Shown: one piece after another, positions 8,430 through 18,090 of the stretch | Numbering within the stretch: position 1 is the stretch's first letter | Layout: the number at the start of each line of letters is the position of its first letter | Assembly: GCA_023458055.1 (NCBI GenBank) | Contig: JAEXAW010000022.1 | Location: 43,658-107,657 of the forward strand | Length of the DNA stretch: 64,000 nucleotides | Direction of reading: 5' to 3' | DNA from: Pseudomonadota bacterium | GTDB taxonomy: Bacteria; Pseudomonadota; Alphaproteobacteria; Sphingomonadales; Sphingomonadaceae | The notes under the pieces: generated by a model | Databases searched by the model: none | Seen by the model: only the letters and a program-made list of their open reading frames with translations | What the model was told of the DNA's origin: nothing | Made by a program: the position numbers and the translations under genes

Positions 8430-8900
8430 ATGGCTTTATCAAAATTCGATGAAATCGACATGCAAATCCTGCGGGAATTGCAGGACAATGGGCGAATGAC
8501 CAACGTCGAGCTAGCCGACCGGGTCGGATTGACCGCCCCGCCCTGTCTGCGCCGCGTGCGCAGTTTGGAAGAATCGGGCATCATCCGCGCCTATCACGCT
8601 GATCTTGATCCCAACGCGCTCGGCTACAGCATCACCGTATTTGCCATGGTCAGCCTGAAAAGTCAGGCAGAGGCCGATCTGCGTGCGTTCGAAGATCATA
8701 TCGCGACGCTCCCGGAGGTACGCGAATGTTATATGCTGAACGGTGAGATTGACTTTATCCTGAAGGTCGTGGCCCGCGATCTCCAGAGCTTCCAGCAATT
8801 TTTAACCTCGAAATTGACATCGGCACCCAATGTCAACAGCGTCAAAACCTCTTTGACGATCCGCACGTCGAAACAACTGCCCGGTATTCCTTTGGTCTAG
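8430..8900 (+). CDS. Lrp/AsnC family transcriptional regulator
   Basis: A 156-residue feast/famine regulator. The N-terminal winged helix-turn-helix covers residues 1-60 (KFDEIDMQILRELQDNGRMT, then VELADRVGLTAPPCLRRV), and the RAM ligand-binding domain covers residues 70-145 with DFILKVVARDLQSFQQF. Such proteins form octamers that sense amino acids; the ligand and target here are unknown. Transcribed divergently from the kinase-like gene across 190 bases, and followed directly by a strong terminator. Confidence 0.92.
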   Translation: MALSKFDEIDMQILRELQDNGRMTNVELADRVGLTAPPCLRRVRSLEESGIIRAYHADLDPNALGYSITVFAMVSLKSQAEADLRAFEDHIATLPEVRECYMLNGEIDFILKVVARDLQSFQQFLTSKLTSAPNVNSVKTSLTIRTSKQLPGIPLV

Positions 8901-8915
8901 CCAATAGGCGTAAAA

Positions 8916-8941
8916 AAAGGGAGGCCGGAGAGCCTCCCTTT
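8916..8941. terminator. Bidirectional rho-independent terminator
   Basis: The ten-base stem AAAGGGAGGC pairs perfectly with GCCTCCCTTT around a six-base loop, with A-rich bases before and T-rich bases after it. It lies 15 bases after the Lrp gene stop and 22 bases after the end of the convergent TPR-like gene, so it can serve both. Confidence 0.9.
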
Positions 8942-8963
8942 CCATTTATAGGTGCGCGCGGGT

Positions 8964-10313
8964 TTAGCCCTTTACGCCCTTGTCGAGATAGACCGTCCAC
9001 AGACGAGCGGTTGTAGCATAAGCCGGACCGGACACCTTGGCGAAGGCAGCCTTGGCCCCGGCCGTGTCACCCTGACGGGCGAGCGCAATGCCGAGACGGG
9101 TATTCACCAGATCAGCATCCACCCCGCCTTTCGTCAGCGCAAGCTGATACATGGCGGCTGCCTTGGCGTTTTCACCATGGCTGAGCCATGCATCGCCCGT
9201 GCCTTTTGCAACGCGACCGGTAGCCGCCGACTTTGCGGCTCCCTCGCTTGCGGCAATGCTGGCGACAGTATCCGTGGCGAGCTTGCCCTTCTGGGTTGTT
9301 TCGCGGGCCGTCATTTCACTCGCCGCAGCGCCGGCGATCTTTACCTTTGATCGACCGGTCGTAATCGCGTTGATCGATTCTGCCGGAAGCCCAAGTTCAG
9401 CTGCAAGGAAGGAGTAGCTGTTATAGTCATAATCATCCTTCATCAGATTGGCAGCCGAACGCAGGCGATAAACGTCGATGCGCACATCATTGTTGGGCGC
9501 GGTACGGAACGCCCCTTCCAGCGCGTCCGACCAGTGCCCGCCGGTCGGGTAATATTCCACCCGATCAACGAGGAAGGGCATCAGTTCCGCATTGCGCTTG
9601 GCTTTTGACAGCGCGACTGCGGGCGCTTCAAGAAATGACAAGGGAACCGCCTGCCCGGCTGCCCTGCGTGCCGCAATCATGGTTTTGGCAAGCTGGATAC
9701 CTTTATCGGTCTGGCCAGCACGGAAATGGGTGTCGAGATACAGAACATCCAGATCTTCGCTGGACGATCCAGCCGCACGCGCCTTTTCAAACGCTGCTAA
9801 GGCACCCGCATAATCCTTTGCGTTATAAGCAAATTTACCCAGCGTAAGCAGCAGACCGGATTGCGTCTTGGCATCCGCCTTGCCGCTTGAGATGATCCGT
9901 TCAATCCCGGCCTTGGCATAGGCATTGTCTTCGGTCACGATGCCGACGCGGCGCTGCATATCGCCGAGGAAATAATTTTCGTCGGCATTTTTAGCGAGCG
10001 GAATAAGTGCATCAACAGCAGGTTTAGCCGCGAGCATCACGGTTTTTGCTTCCGCAAGCTTGGCCGCCGCCCCTGCGGAATTACCCGCCTGTTCGAGCTT
10101 GGCCATTTCAGCGATCGGCGCGTCAGCCTTGGCCATAGCCGTTTGAGCCGCAACCGCACCGGCGCGGAACTCCTTGCTCAATTCCAAAGCGGGCGCTTTT
10201 GCTGCCTTTTCGTCTTTCTTCTTTTGCGCGAGCGCGGGGGTTGCACTCATCGCCGTCGTACCGGCAAGCGCCAGGGCGGCGGTCGAAAGAATGAAACGGG
10301 GTAATGAACGCAT
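8964..10313 (-). CDS. Exported TPR-like protein of unknown function
   Basis: A 449-residue protein with a classic Sec signal peptide: RSLPRF, a hydrophobic stretch, and a likely cut after ATPALA near residue 29, so it is probably periplasmic. A lysine-rich patch (KKKDEKAAK) follows. The body is Ala/Lys/Leu-rich and helical, with TPR-like pairs such as LGKFAYNAKDYAGALAAFEK, LYLDTHFRAGQTDKGIQLAK and LGIALARQGDTAGAKAAFAK. Tetratricopeptide proteins scaffold protein complexes; no catalytic motif is visible. A GGAGG ribosome site lies ten bases before the ATG. It is monocistronic, ending at the shared terminator. I do not recognise a specific function. Confidence 0.78.
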   Translation of the reverse strand: MRSLPRFILSTAALALAGTTAMSATPALAQKKKDEKAAKAPALELSKEFRAGAVAAQTAMAKADAPIAEMAKLEQAGNSAGAAAKLAEAKTVMLAAKPAVDALIPLAKNADENYFLGDMQRRVGIVTEDNAYAKAGIERIISSGKADAKTQSGLLLTLGKFAYNAKDYAGALAAFEKARAAGSSSEDLDVLYLDTHFRAGQTDKGIQLAKTMIAARRAAGQAVPLSFLEAPAVALSKAKRNAELMPFLVDRVEYYPTGGHWSDALEGAFRTAPNNDVRIDVYRLRSAANLMKDDYDYNSYSFLAAELGLPAESINAITTGRSKVKIAGAAASEMTARETTQKGKLATDTVASIAASEGAAKSAATGRVAKGTGDAWLSHGENAKAAAMYQLALTKGGVDADLVNTRLGIALARQGDTAGAKAAFAKVSGPAYATTARLWTVYLDKGVKG

Positions 10314-10705
10314 TTTTCAGGAACCTCCAGATGTACAGGCCGCGAAACGTCGCGACCCAGCCGTTACGGCCTTGAGTCGTTCCTACCGATTGGACAGGAA
10401 AAGCTCAAGACGCCAACGCTTGATGGCGCAATAGGGTCCTATCAATGAATATGCGTTGAATGATGGGTTGAGAGGCCGTTCAGCATCGTCAAAGACCAGG
10501 GCACCGATTGCCACATCCGGCACCCGCAACCGGATTTTCTCCGGCGAGACGGGCAGGAACTGCGCCCAATAAGCACATAGCCACCGCCAAGATCGCATAT
10601 TTGGCATGTTTATAGTAAATTTTCGGTTTATAGGATGTTGAACATTCAGATATAGTTGGTCCGCCGCCGCGGTTCGGGCGGCAAAGACAAAATATGAGGA
10701 CGCGT
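10314..10705. other. Divergent intergenic region
   Basis: About 390 bases separate two divergent genes and should hold both promoters. The only ORF here (10383-10607, minus strand) has no ribosome site and no recognisable protein features, so I do not call it. On the minus strand TTGAGC, 17 bases, TAGGAA near 10380-10410 is a weak promoter candidate for the TPR-like gene. The plus-side half (10600-10650) is AT-rich. Confidence 0.5.
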
Positions 10706-13222
10706 ATGAACGGGGGAAAAAAAATCATCGGCTTATGGCGCAGCCAAGGCGCACAGGAGGATGATGGGATTGACGTGCATTTTCACACGGGCGGCTATGC
10801 CGATAACCCTGAAACCGCGCCCGAAACCATAATGTCCGAAACGGAAAGCTCTATGCCTGCAGCCGATGCGGCGGATATGGAGCAAGAACCCGCCGCTGAC
10901 GCGCAAGACGACGCGGAATCCTTGATGTCTCCGTCTGTTGCGGCCCCTGATTTTGAACCTGAAATCACTCCGGAAGAACCATTTTTTTCTGCCGCCTCCG
11001 ATTACACCTCTGATGAATATACAGCGACCCATGATGAAAATTGGATCGACGCACCGACCGATCCGCTGTGGAAGCGCCTTGCCGGACCGGTGTTGACGGT
11101 AATCGCAATCGGTTGGGTCGTTTTTTTCGCCTGGACATTATTCGGTCTTGGACGGCCCTCGCCAGACATCGCGGCTTGGCCCGCGATTATCGCACAAGCA
11201 ACGATTCCGCTTGCGCTTATCGCGGTGCTTTATCTTGCCATCCAACGGTCGAGCTATGCGGAAGCGAACCGCTACGGCCTGATGGCCCAGCGCATGGTGC
11301 AGCAATCGCAGCAGATTGAAGAAAAGATTGCCGGGCTCAATGCTTACCTTGCAACAAGCCGCGAGGAATTGACCCGGCAAGCGGACGAAGTGACCGGCTT
11401 CGGCCTTAAGACAGCTCAAACCCTGCAGACTTCGGCACAGCAAATCCGCGAGGCACTGACCGACGGATTGGCAGCCGGCAATCAGCTCGCCGATAACAGT
11501 ACGCGCGCAATGCAGAATATGGACGGGCTGTTGGCGGGATTGCCAAAAGTTGATGACGTTGCCTTGCGCCTCACCGAAAATCTGCGCGAAGCGGGGCGCA
11601 ATGCCCATCAGCACGGATCGGCCCTTGAAGCGCAGATCGCTGCGATCAACGAAAATAGCGAGCGCGCAACCACCGCGCTCGCGCGCCAGCAGGAAGAGCT
11701 TAAAGCGCAGCTTGCGGCTTTGACCGAACAGGTCACGTTGGCGCGGGGAGAATTGGAAAGCACCGCAAGAACCGCGACCGAGCGCTTCACCGAAAGCGGC
11801 CAGGCAGCCGAAGCGGCCTATTTGTCGGCACGGTCGGCGTCGGACGAGCATACCACCGCCTATCTAGCGCAGCTCGATGCGGCCCATACGCGGCTTGATG
11901 ATCGCGGGCAGTCCTTGCTCTCCGCCTTGACGGGAAAACTGGCAGAAGCCGATGCTGCGGTCGTAGCGCTCACCGAGCGCGTCGCTATGCAGGACGCGCA
12001 GGCGCAACATATCACCACCCAGCTGATTACCGCGCTTAACGAGCTGGATGGCGAATTTGCAAGCTTCGACGAGAAAGGCCGCCACCGGATCGAAGCGCTC
12101 GCAGCGGCTGTTGATGGCCTCACGGTTCACACCGAAACCATGGCCGGCAAGGTTCAGCTGGGTGCCGAAGGGACGAGCCAGCTCATCAGCCGGTCGGAAG
12201 ATTTAATGGTCGCGCTCGATACTATCTCGCGTGAATTGGAAGAAAGCCTGCCCGCCGCCTTTGGCCGCCTCGATGAACGGCTCGCGGCAAGCCAGACCTC
12301 GCTGGGACTGGTGGGGCCCGAACTGGTGAAGGTCGAAAACGTCGCTGATGCAACCCTCGCCCGCCTGCGCGAGGCCGACGCCTTGGTCGGCAACCAGCAT
12401 CGGCTCCTGCTCGAATCCGGCGAAGCCGGTCGCAAAGCCGCAGCAGAACAAAAATCGGTGCTCGAAGAATTGCAGCAGCTGATCGCGGCGATCAACCACG
12501 AGACGGATCAGCTCAGCAACGAAGCTGGCCCGCGTCTGGTCGAAGCGCTGGTTCGGGTGCGTCAAACCGCGACGCAGGCTTCGGATCGGGTACGCTCAGC
12601 GCTTGCGGCGGTCATTCCCGAAAGCGCCGAAAAGCTTGGTGCCGCCAGTTATGAGGCGCTTCATGCCGCTATCGGCAGCAAGGTTGACGAGCGCCTCGCG
12701 GCAATCGCTGCGGCCTCCGACCAAGCGGCGGCGTCGGCCGATGCGGCGACCGCGCGGCTCATGCAGCAGTTCACCAGCCTCACCGAAGCCAGCGCTGAAG
12801 CTGAGAAACGGGTCGGCGATGCCAAGGCGGCGTTGGAAGAAGCGGATCACGACAATCTTACCCGCCGGGTTGCGGTACTCACCGAATCGCTCAATTCGAC
12901 GGCGATTGATGTCAGCAAAATCCTGTCCAATGATGTCACCGATACGGCGTGGGAGGCCTATCTCAAAGGCGACCGCGGCGTCTTTACGCGGCGCGCCGTG
13001 CGGCTCCTCGACAATAATGAGGCGCGCGAAATTCTGCGCTATTATGACAGTGACGTCGAGTTCCGCAGCCATGTGAACCGCTATATCCATGATTTTGAAG
13101 CGATCCTGCGCAACCTCATGGGCGCGCGCGACGGGTCGGCGCTCAGCGTGACTTTGCTGTCATCGGATATGGGCAAGCTTTATGTCGCGCTCGCGCAGGC
13201 GATTGAGCGCCTGCGTAACTAA
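10706..13222 (+). CDS. Large membrane-anchored coiled-coil protein
   Basis: A protein of about 838 residues. The N-terminal 115 residues are strongly acidic and low complexity (many Asp, Glu, Ala). Two hydrophobic helices follow, near residues 125-148 (VLTVIAIGWVVFFAWTLFGL) and 158-180 (IIAQATIPLALIAVLYLAI). The next roughly 580 residues are rich in Ala, Glu, Gln and Leu with heptad-like spacing, predicting long coiled coils, and a more globular end (about 745-838) follows. The layout suggests a structural or spatial-organising inner-membrane protein, but I recognise no function. The ATG at 10706 is preferred over 10694 because AGGA lies five bases before it. It converges on the DUF1467 gene. 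Confidence 0.78.
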   Translation: MNGGKKIIGLWRSQGAQEDDGIDVHFHTGGYADNPETAPETIMSETESSMPAADAADMEQEPAADAQDDAESLMSPSVAAPDFEPEITPEEPFFSAASDYTSDEYTATHDENWIDAPTDPLWKRLAGPVLTVIAIGWVVFFAWTLFGLGRPSPDIAAWPAIIAQATIPLALIAVLYLAIQRSSYAEANRYGLMAQRMVQQSQQIEEKIAGLNAYLATSREELTRQADEVTGFGLKTAQTLQTSAQQIREALTDGLAAGNQLADNSTRAMQNMDGLLAGLPKVDDVALRLTENLREAGRNAHQHGSALEAQIAAINENSERATTALARQQEELKAQLAALTEQVTLARGELESTARTATERFTESGQAAEAAYLSARSASDEHTTAYLAQLDAAHTRLDDRGQSLLSALTGKLAEADAAVVALTERVAMQDAQAQHITTQLITALNELDGEFASFDEKGRHRIEALAAAVDGLTVHTETMAGKVQLGAEGTSQLISRSEDLMVALDTISRELEESLPAAFGRLDERLAASQTSLGLVGPELVKVENVADATLARLREADALVGNQHRLLLESGEAGRKAAAEQKSVLEELQQLIAAINHETDQLSNEAGPRLVEALVRVRQTATQASDRVRSALAAVIPESAEKLGAASYEALHAAIGSKVDERLAAIAAASDQAAASADAATARLMQQFTSLTEASAEAEKRVGDAKAALEEADHDNLTRRVAVLTESLNSTAIDVSKILSNDVTDTAWEAYLKGDRGVFTRRAVRLLDNNEAREILRYYDSDVEFRSHVNRYIHDFEAILRNLMGARDGSALSVTLLSSDMGKLYVALAQAIERLRN

Positions 13223-13238
13223 CGGAACGGCGCGCCGA

Positions 13239-13499
13239 TCAGGCGAAAAAGTCGAGATCTTCGGCACCAATCCACCCTTGGGTGTAATTGGCGTAATAGA
13301 GCGCGAACAGGATGATCGCGACGATGGTTGTGCGCACGATCACCTTTTTGGGCTGGAAATTGGCAGGCGCGCTTTCGGCCTGCCCCGGCACCTTTTCAAC
13401 CCCCATCTCGTCGGAGGTACGCACACCGAACGGGAGCACGAAAAACGCGCTCATCACCCAGAACAGGCAAAAGATAGCCAGAGCCGAAGTCCATTTCAT
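13239..13499 (-). CDS. DUF1467 family small membrane protein
   Basis: An 86-residue protein with two hydrophobic helices, at residues 4-26 and 55-72, separated by a polar loop that contains the family's FVLPFGVRT and DEMG.E..PG.A.SAP segments. DUF1467 has no known function and is common in Alphaproteobacteria, usually next to RNase J as here. The gene follows rnj by 11 bases on the same strand, so it is the last member of the nuo-birA-coaX-rnj transcription direction. Confidence 0.88.
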   Translation of the reverse strand: MKWTSALAIFCLFWVMSAFFVLPFGVRTSDEMGVEKVPGQAESAPANFQPKKVIVRTTIVAIILFALYYANYTQGWIGAEDLDFFA

Positions 13500-13510
13500 G
13501 GCTTGGCGCT

Positions 13511-15151
13511 TTAGACCTCCAGGATCAGAACATCAACGATGGGCTTTTTGCCGGTCCATTCGGTCGCGACCCGGCGCACCGCCAGACGGATATTTTCGCG
13601 CCTTTTGTCTATGTCACGCGCAGGCTCACCCGCTGCCATTCCGGCTGCGTGGACCATGTCATCGATAAAATCGTCGCGCTCATGTTCGACCGGCACGCCT
13701 TGATAGCGCACGCGCGCCGATCCAACCGGACGTTCGGCCCCGTCAATCGCCACCGCGACCGAAATATGGCCATTGAGCGCCAGTTTGCGCCGCTGGTTGA
13801 TCGTCTCGCCATCGGCGGGCAGGATGACATCACCGTCAAGCACCAGCCTGCCGCTGCGCACATGATCGATCACCTTGGGATCGCCGGGCGCAAGCCGCAC
13901 CACCTGCCCGTTTCTCTGGAACATCGCCTGCTGGACGCCATGCGATAGCGCAAAGCGGCATTGCTCCTGCATATGGCGCACCTCGCCATGCACCGGCATC
14001 ACGATGCGCGGGCGGATATATTCATACATGAGCGCAAGTTCCGGCCGTCCCGGATGGCCCGACACATGGATATGCGCCTGGCGTTCGGTGACCATCACCA
14101 CGCCCTTCAGCGCCAACTGGTTCTGGATCCGGCCAATGGCGAGTTCATTGCCGGGGATTTGGCGGGAGGAAAACAGGCACCAATCGCCTGCATCAAGCTT
14201 GATCTGGTGGACATCACCCGCGATCCGGGCGAGCGCGGCGCGGGGTTCACCCTGCCCGCCTGTTGCAATGATCATCACCTTGTCGCGCGGCAACCGCATC
14301 GCCGTGTCGAAATCGACCAGCGGCGGAAAGTCTTTCAAATAGCCATTTGCCTGGCTGACCGCGATGATGCGGTCGAGCGAACGGCCTGCGACGCAAAGCT
14401 GTCGTCCGGTTTCGCGCGCCACTTCGCCCAGCGTTTTAAGCCGCGCAGCATTGGAGGCAAAGGTCGTGACCAGCACGCGCGCCGGTGCCTTGCGCACGGT
14501 TTCGAGCAGGCCCGCTTTAACCCCGCCTTCGCTACCCGCAGCTTCGGCGTTAAAAACATTGGTGCTGTCACACACCAGCGCGAGAATATCTTCATCGCCA
14601 ATCGCGCGCAGCCGATCGGCAGGGGCTTGCTGACCAATCCCCATATGGTCGTCAAACTTCCAGTCGCCGGTGTGAAACACTTTACCATAGGGCGTTTCGA
14701 TGATGCAGGCTGACATATCGGGGATCGAGTGCGCCAGCTGGACAAACCGGAAATGGAACGGGCCCAGATCAAATTCCCCGTCCATGTCGATGACATGGAG
14801 CTTGACCTTATCCTCCAGCCCCTCTTCGGCCAGTTTCCCCCGGATCATCGCGGCAGTAAAGCGGTTGGCATAAAGCGGCACGCCAAGGTCATGCGCAAGA
14901 TAAGGCACCGCGCCGATATGGTCCTCATGCGCATGGGTGAGCACGATGCCGAGGAGATTTTCCTTTTGCTGTTCAATAAATTCAATGTCGGGGAGGATGA
15001 CGTCAATGCCCGGATAGTCGGCATTACCGAAGGTCACGCCGAGGTCGACCATCACCCATTTGCCCTCGCACCCGTAAAGGTTGAGATTCATCCCGATCTC
15101 GTCAGACCCGCCGAGCGCAAGGAAAAGCAATTCGTTGCCGGGCACGGTCAC
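13511..15151 (-). CDS. rnj: Ribonuclease J
   Basis: A 546-residue metallo-beta-lactamase/beta-CASP ribonuclease acting in RNA maturation and decay as a 5'-exonuclease and endonuclease. The zinc motif THAHEDHIGA lies near residue 74; VDLGVTFG and the later HTGDWKFD and GHPGRPEL segments are typical, and the beta-CASP part contains ASNAARLKTL. It overlaps the coaX stop by the ATGA arrangement at 15148-15151, so it is translationally coupled to pantothenate kinase, a conserved order in Alphaproteobacteria. Confidence 0.95.
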   Translation of the reverse strand: MTVPGNELLFLALGGSDEIGMNLNLYGCEGKWVMVDLGVTFGNADYPGIDVILPDIEFIEQQKENLLGIVLTHAHEDHIGAVPYLAHDLGVPLYANRFTAAMIRGKLAEEGLEDKVKLHVIDMDGEFDLGPFHFRFVQLAHSIPDMSACIIETPYGKVFHTGDWKFDDHMGIGQQAPADRLRAIGDEDILALVCDSTNVFNAEAAGSEGGVKAGLLETVRKAPARVLVTTFASNAARLKTLGEVARETGRQLCVAGRSLDRIIAVSQANGYLKDFPPLVDFDTAMRLPRDKVMIIATGGQGEPRAALARIAGDVHQIKLDAGDWCLFSSRQIPGNELAIGRIQNQLALKGVVMVTERQAHIHVSGHPGRPELALMYEYIRPRIVMPVHGEVRHMQEQCRFALSHGVQQAMFQRNGQVVRLAPGDPKVIDHVRSGRLVLDGDVILPADGETINQRRKLALNGHISVAVAIDGAERPVGSARVRYQGVPVEHERDDFIDDMVHAAGMAAGEPARDIDKRRENIRLAVRRVATEWTGKKPIVDVLILEV

Positions 15152-15930
15152 TGCGTGCGGCTCCGGTAAAGCGTCGCGATGCCGCGCAGGGTCAGGTCCG
15201 GGTCGATCTGATCGAACAAATAGGCATGTTGCTGGAACAAAGGCGCAAGGCCTCCGGTCGCGATAACCTTAACAGGCTTGCCGATTTCGGCTTTCATACG
15301 CTGGAGCAATCCTTCCATCATCGCGACATAGCCCCAATAAATACCGATCAGCATCTGGCTTTCGGTAGTGCGGCCGATCACGCTGGTGCTGGCAGGCGCT
15401 TCGATGCCGATACGGGGGAGTTTGGCGGCGGCGGCAACCAGCGCATCGAGTGACAGGTTGATGCCCGGCGCGATAATCCCGCCCATATAGGCACCGTCCG
15501 CCCCGACATGGTCAACCGTCGTGGCCGTGCCGAAACTGATCACGATCTTGTCCGTATCGGGCGCGAGCGCTTGAGCGGCAATCGCATTGACTGCGCGGTC
15601 CGCGCCGACCTGTTGTGGTTCATCGACTTTGAGCGCAATGCCCCATTCAAGCGGCGCGCGGCCTGCGACCAGCGCGTCGGTGCCGAAATATTTCGACGCG
15701 AGCAGTTGGAGGTTATGGAGCGCACGCGGCACGACGGTCGATATGACCACCGTATCGACATCATCGCGCGCATAGCCTTCCATCCGCAGCAACTGGTCGA
15801 GCCAGACCGCATATTCGTCAGCCGTACGACGGGGATCGGTCGCAATGCGCCAGCGCTGGCGGATCTCGCCTTCGCTATCGACCAGCGCGAATTTCACATT
15901 GGTGTTGCCGGTATCAATCGCGAGCAGCAT
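15148..15930 (-). CDS. coaX: Type III pantothenate kinase
   Basis: Cytoplasmic kinase making 4'-phosphopantothenate, the first step of coenzyme A synthesis, of the ASKHA fold. Visible motifs are LLAIDTGNTNVKFALVD at the start (phosphate 1), GADRAVNAIAA, SFGTATTVDHV (phosphate 2), GGIIAPGINLS, and VIATGGLAPLF near the end. I use the ATG at 15930, which has AAGGGA about nine bases upstream; a TTG at 15948 is in frame but within the preceding gene. The start overlaps birA by 17 bases and the stop overlaps rnj by four. Confidence 0.94.
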   Translation of the reverse strand: MLLAIDTGNTNVKFALVDSEGEIRQRWRIATDPRRTADEYAVWLDQLLRMEGYARDDVDTVVISTVVPRALHNLQLLASKYFGTDALVAGRAPLEWGIALKVDEPQQVGADRAVNAIAAQALAPDTDKIVISFGTATTVDHVGADGAYMGGIIAPGINLSLDALVAAAAKLPRIGIEAPASTSVIGRTTESQMLIGIYWGYVAMMEGLLQRMKAEIGKPVKVIATGGLAPLFQQHAYLFDQIDPDLTLRGIATLYRSRTQ

Positions 15931-16642
15931 CGCTGCTTGTCCCTTCAATCTCTATATCGCCCGAATGGATTATCACGGTTTCACCGTCGGGCAACCGTAG
16001 TTTCAACATCGCATCAGGGGTTAACCCTGCAAAGCGGCCCTCAATCGGCTTGCCATCCTTGTCGGTGGTGGTGAGCCTGGTCTCCGGCTGATGCGCGCGC
16101 ACACTCCATGCCTCGGCGATAGCAGCAAGACCATCGTGCCGCCAGCGTTGCAACGCTGAGGCAAATTGCTCTGCCAGCGTTTCGCAGAAATCCGCCGCAT
16201 CGGGTGCCGGGCCAATCTGGCTCAGCGCTGCGGTCACGCGTTCGGGGAGCTGCGGCGCGTGAGCAAGGTTAACACCAATGCCGATCACCACCGCATCGCC
16301 CTGCCGTTCGAGCAGGATGCCCGCAAGCTTGTTGCCGCCGAGCAGTACATCATTGGGCCATTTGATCAGGATGTCGGCGCGCGGTACGGCCACGCGGATC
16401 GCTTCATAAAGCGCAATGGCAGCGACCAACGATAGCGTGTGCGCGGGTGGGTCATCAGGCCGAAGCCGCACCAGCGTCGACGCATAAAGATTGCCGCGCG
16501 GACTTTGCCAGCTCCGCCCCAAGCGCCCGCGCCCGCCGGTCTGGATATCAGCGCGCAGCCACAGACCTTCCGGCGCGCCATCGGCAGCGCGCGCCAGCAG
16601 ATCGGCATTGGTCGAGCCGGTTTCGGCGATATGGTCGATCAA
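15914..16642 (-). CDS. birA: Biotin-[acetyl-CoA-carboxylase] ligase
   Basis: A 242-residue enzyme that activates biotin with ATP and attaches it to carboxylase carrier proteins. Motifs: ETGSTNADLLARA, the biotinyl-5'-AMP loop TGGRGRLGRSW, IKWPNDVLLGGNKLAGIL, and VVIGIGVNLAHAP. There is no N-terminal DNA-binding domain, so it is the monofunctional type and not a repressor. It starts 14 bases after the end of nuoN, suggesting it belongs to the complex I transcription unit, as in many Alphaproteobacteria. Confidence 0.94.
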   Translation of the reverse strand: MIDHIAETGSTNADLLARAADGAPEGLWLRADIQTGGRGRLGRSWQSPRGNLYASTLVRLRPDDPPAHTLSLVAAIALYEAIRVAVPRADILIKWPNDVLLGGNKLAGILLERQGDAVVIGIGVNLAHAPQLPERVTAALSQIGPAPDAADFCETLAEQFASALQRWRHDGLAAIAEAWSVRAHQPETRLTTTDKDGKPIEGRFAGLTPDAMLKLRLPDGETVIIHSGDIEIEGTSSDAARD

Positions 16643-16656
16643 ATGGCGCGCGCGTT

Positions 16657-18090
16657 TCAGAACAGGGCTTTGGCCGCTGCAGTCGAACTGGCGGTGAGTG
16701 CCGGAATCGCGAGATAGCCGAAGAAGGACACGGCAACTGCGGTTAGCGCCATGATCGCCTTGTCGATGACCGGCCCGTCATTGGCGAACTCGCCGGTCGG
16801 CTCGTCGAAATACATCGTCTTGACGATCTTTAGATAATAGAAGGCCCCGACAACAGCCGCCAGCACGCCGATCACCGCAAGCGGCATCAACCCTGCCGAG
16901 ACCGCCGCGTTAAACACGAGCAGCTTGGGCCAGAAGCCGAACATCGGCGGCACGCCAGCCATGCTGAACATGAAAACCGCAAAAGCAAAAGCGAGCCACG
17001 GGCGGTTCTTGTTCAATCCGGCGAGCGATTGGATATCCTCGACATATTCGCCATCGGCGCGGCGCATCTGGAGCACACAGATAAATGCGCCGAGCGTTGT
17101 TGCGGCATAGACCGCCATATACACCAGTACCGCCGACACGCCCGCTTCATTGCCAGCGGCCAAACCGATGAGCGCAAAGCCGACATTGTTGATCGACGAA
17201 TAAGCCAGCAGGCGCTTGATATTGGTCTGGCGCACGGCGGCAACCGCGCCGAGGATCGTCGACAGGATAGCGATCACCATGATGATCTGCTGCCAGTCGA
17301 ATTTGCCGGGGCCCAATGCTTCAATCACCACGCGGGTGAGCAGGGCAACGCTTGCGACCTTGGGGGCGCTTGCGAAGAAGGCAGTCACCGGCGTTGGCGC
17401 GCCTTCATAAACGTCGGGCGTCCACATATGGAACGGCACCGCGCTGATCTTGAAGCTGAGTCCAGCCAGGACAAAGACGAGCCCGAACAACAGGCCTGCA
17501 TTTTTTTCGGCCGCAAACGCATTGGCAATGCCGGCAAATTCGGTCGTGCCGGTAAAGCCATAGAGAAGCGACATACCATAGAGCAGGATGCCGCTCGCGA
17601 GCGCGCCAAGCACGAAATATTTAAGCCCCGCTTCGGTCGAACGATCATCCTTGCGCATGAAGCTTGCAAGGACATAGGCCGCGAGCGAGTTCAGTTCGAG
17701 CCCGATATAGAGCGAGATCAGGTCGGTCGCGCTCACCATGATCCCCATGCCAACCGATGCGAACAGGATCAGCGCCGCATATTCGGCGCGCATCGGCCCA
17801 TCGCTTGAGAAAAAGCGCGGCGCAATCAGGATCGACACCGCGCTCGCGGCATAGATCACGATCTTGGCAAAATGCGAAAAGGCATCGGCCTGGAAGGTGC
17901 CGGAGAAGGCAAGACCGCCCTCGCCTGTTACGGTGCGCAGCGCGATAGCGGCGAGCGCAAGGGTCGCAACCGCAATCCAGTTGCTGATGCGCGATGCGGT
18001 ATCGCCAGCAAAAGCTGCGATCATCAGCACGATCAGCGCGCCTGCAGTCAGCACCAGCTCGGGCGCGATCATCATGAAATCATGCGACAT
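16657..18090 (-). CDS. nuoN: NADH-quinone oxidoreductase subunit N
   Basis: Antiporter-like membrane subunit of respiratory complex I, 477 residues with about 14 transmembrane helices. Characteristic parts are LYIGLELNSLAAYVLASF with the conserved Glu, KISAVPFHMWTPDVYEGAPT near residue 220, and the lysine-containing TNIKRLLAYSSINNVGF. It contributes one proton channel. Its ATG shares one base with the stop of nuoM. It is the last nuo gene before birA. Confidence 0.96.
   Translation of the reverse strand: MSHDFMMIAPELVLTAGALIVLMIAAFAGDTASRISNWIAVATLALAAIALRTVTGEGGLAFSGTFQADAFSHFAKIVIYAASAVSILIAPRFFSSDGPMRAEYAALILFASVGMGIMVSATDLISLYIGLELNSLAAYVLASFMRKDDRSTEAGLKYFVLGALASGILLYGMSLLYGFTGTTEFAGIANAFAAEKNAGLLFGLVFVLAGLSFKISAVPFHMWTPDVYEGAPTPVTAFFASAPKVASVALLTRVVIEALGPGKFDWQQIIMVIAILSTILGAVAAVRQTNIKRLLAYSSINNVGFALIGLAAGNEAGVSAVLVYMAVYAATTLGAFICVLQMRRADGEYVEDIQSLAGLNKNRPWLAFAFAVFMFSMAGVPPMFGFWPKLLVFNAAVSAGLMPLAVIGVLAAVVGAFYYLKIVKTMYFDEPTGEFANDGPVIDKAIMALTAVAVSFFGYLAIPALTASSTAAAKALF

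Noticed and set aside
10383..10607. 74-codon minus-strand ORF in the divergent gap
   Set aside because: It lacks a ribosome site and sits where the promoters of both flanking genes should be.
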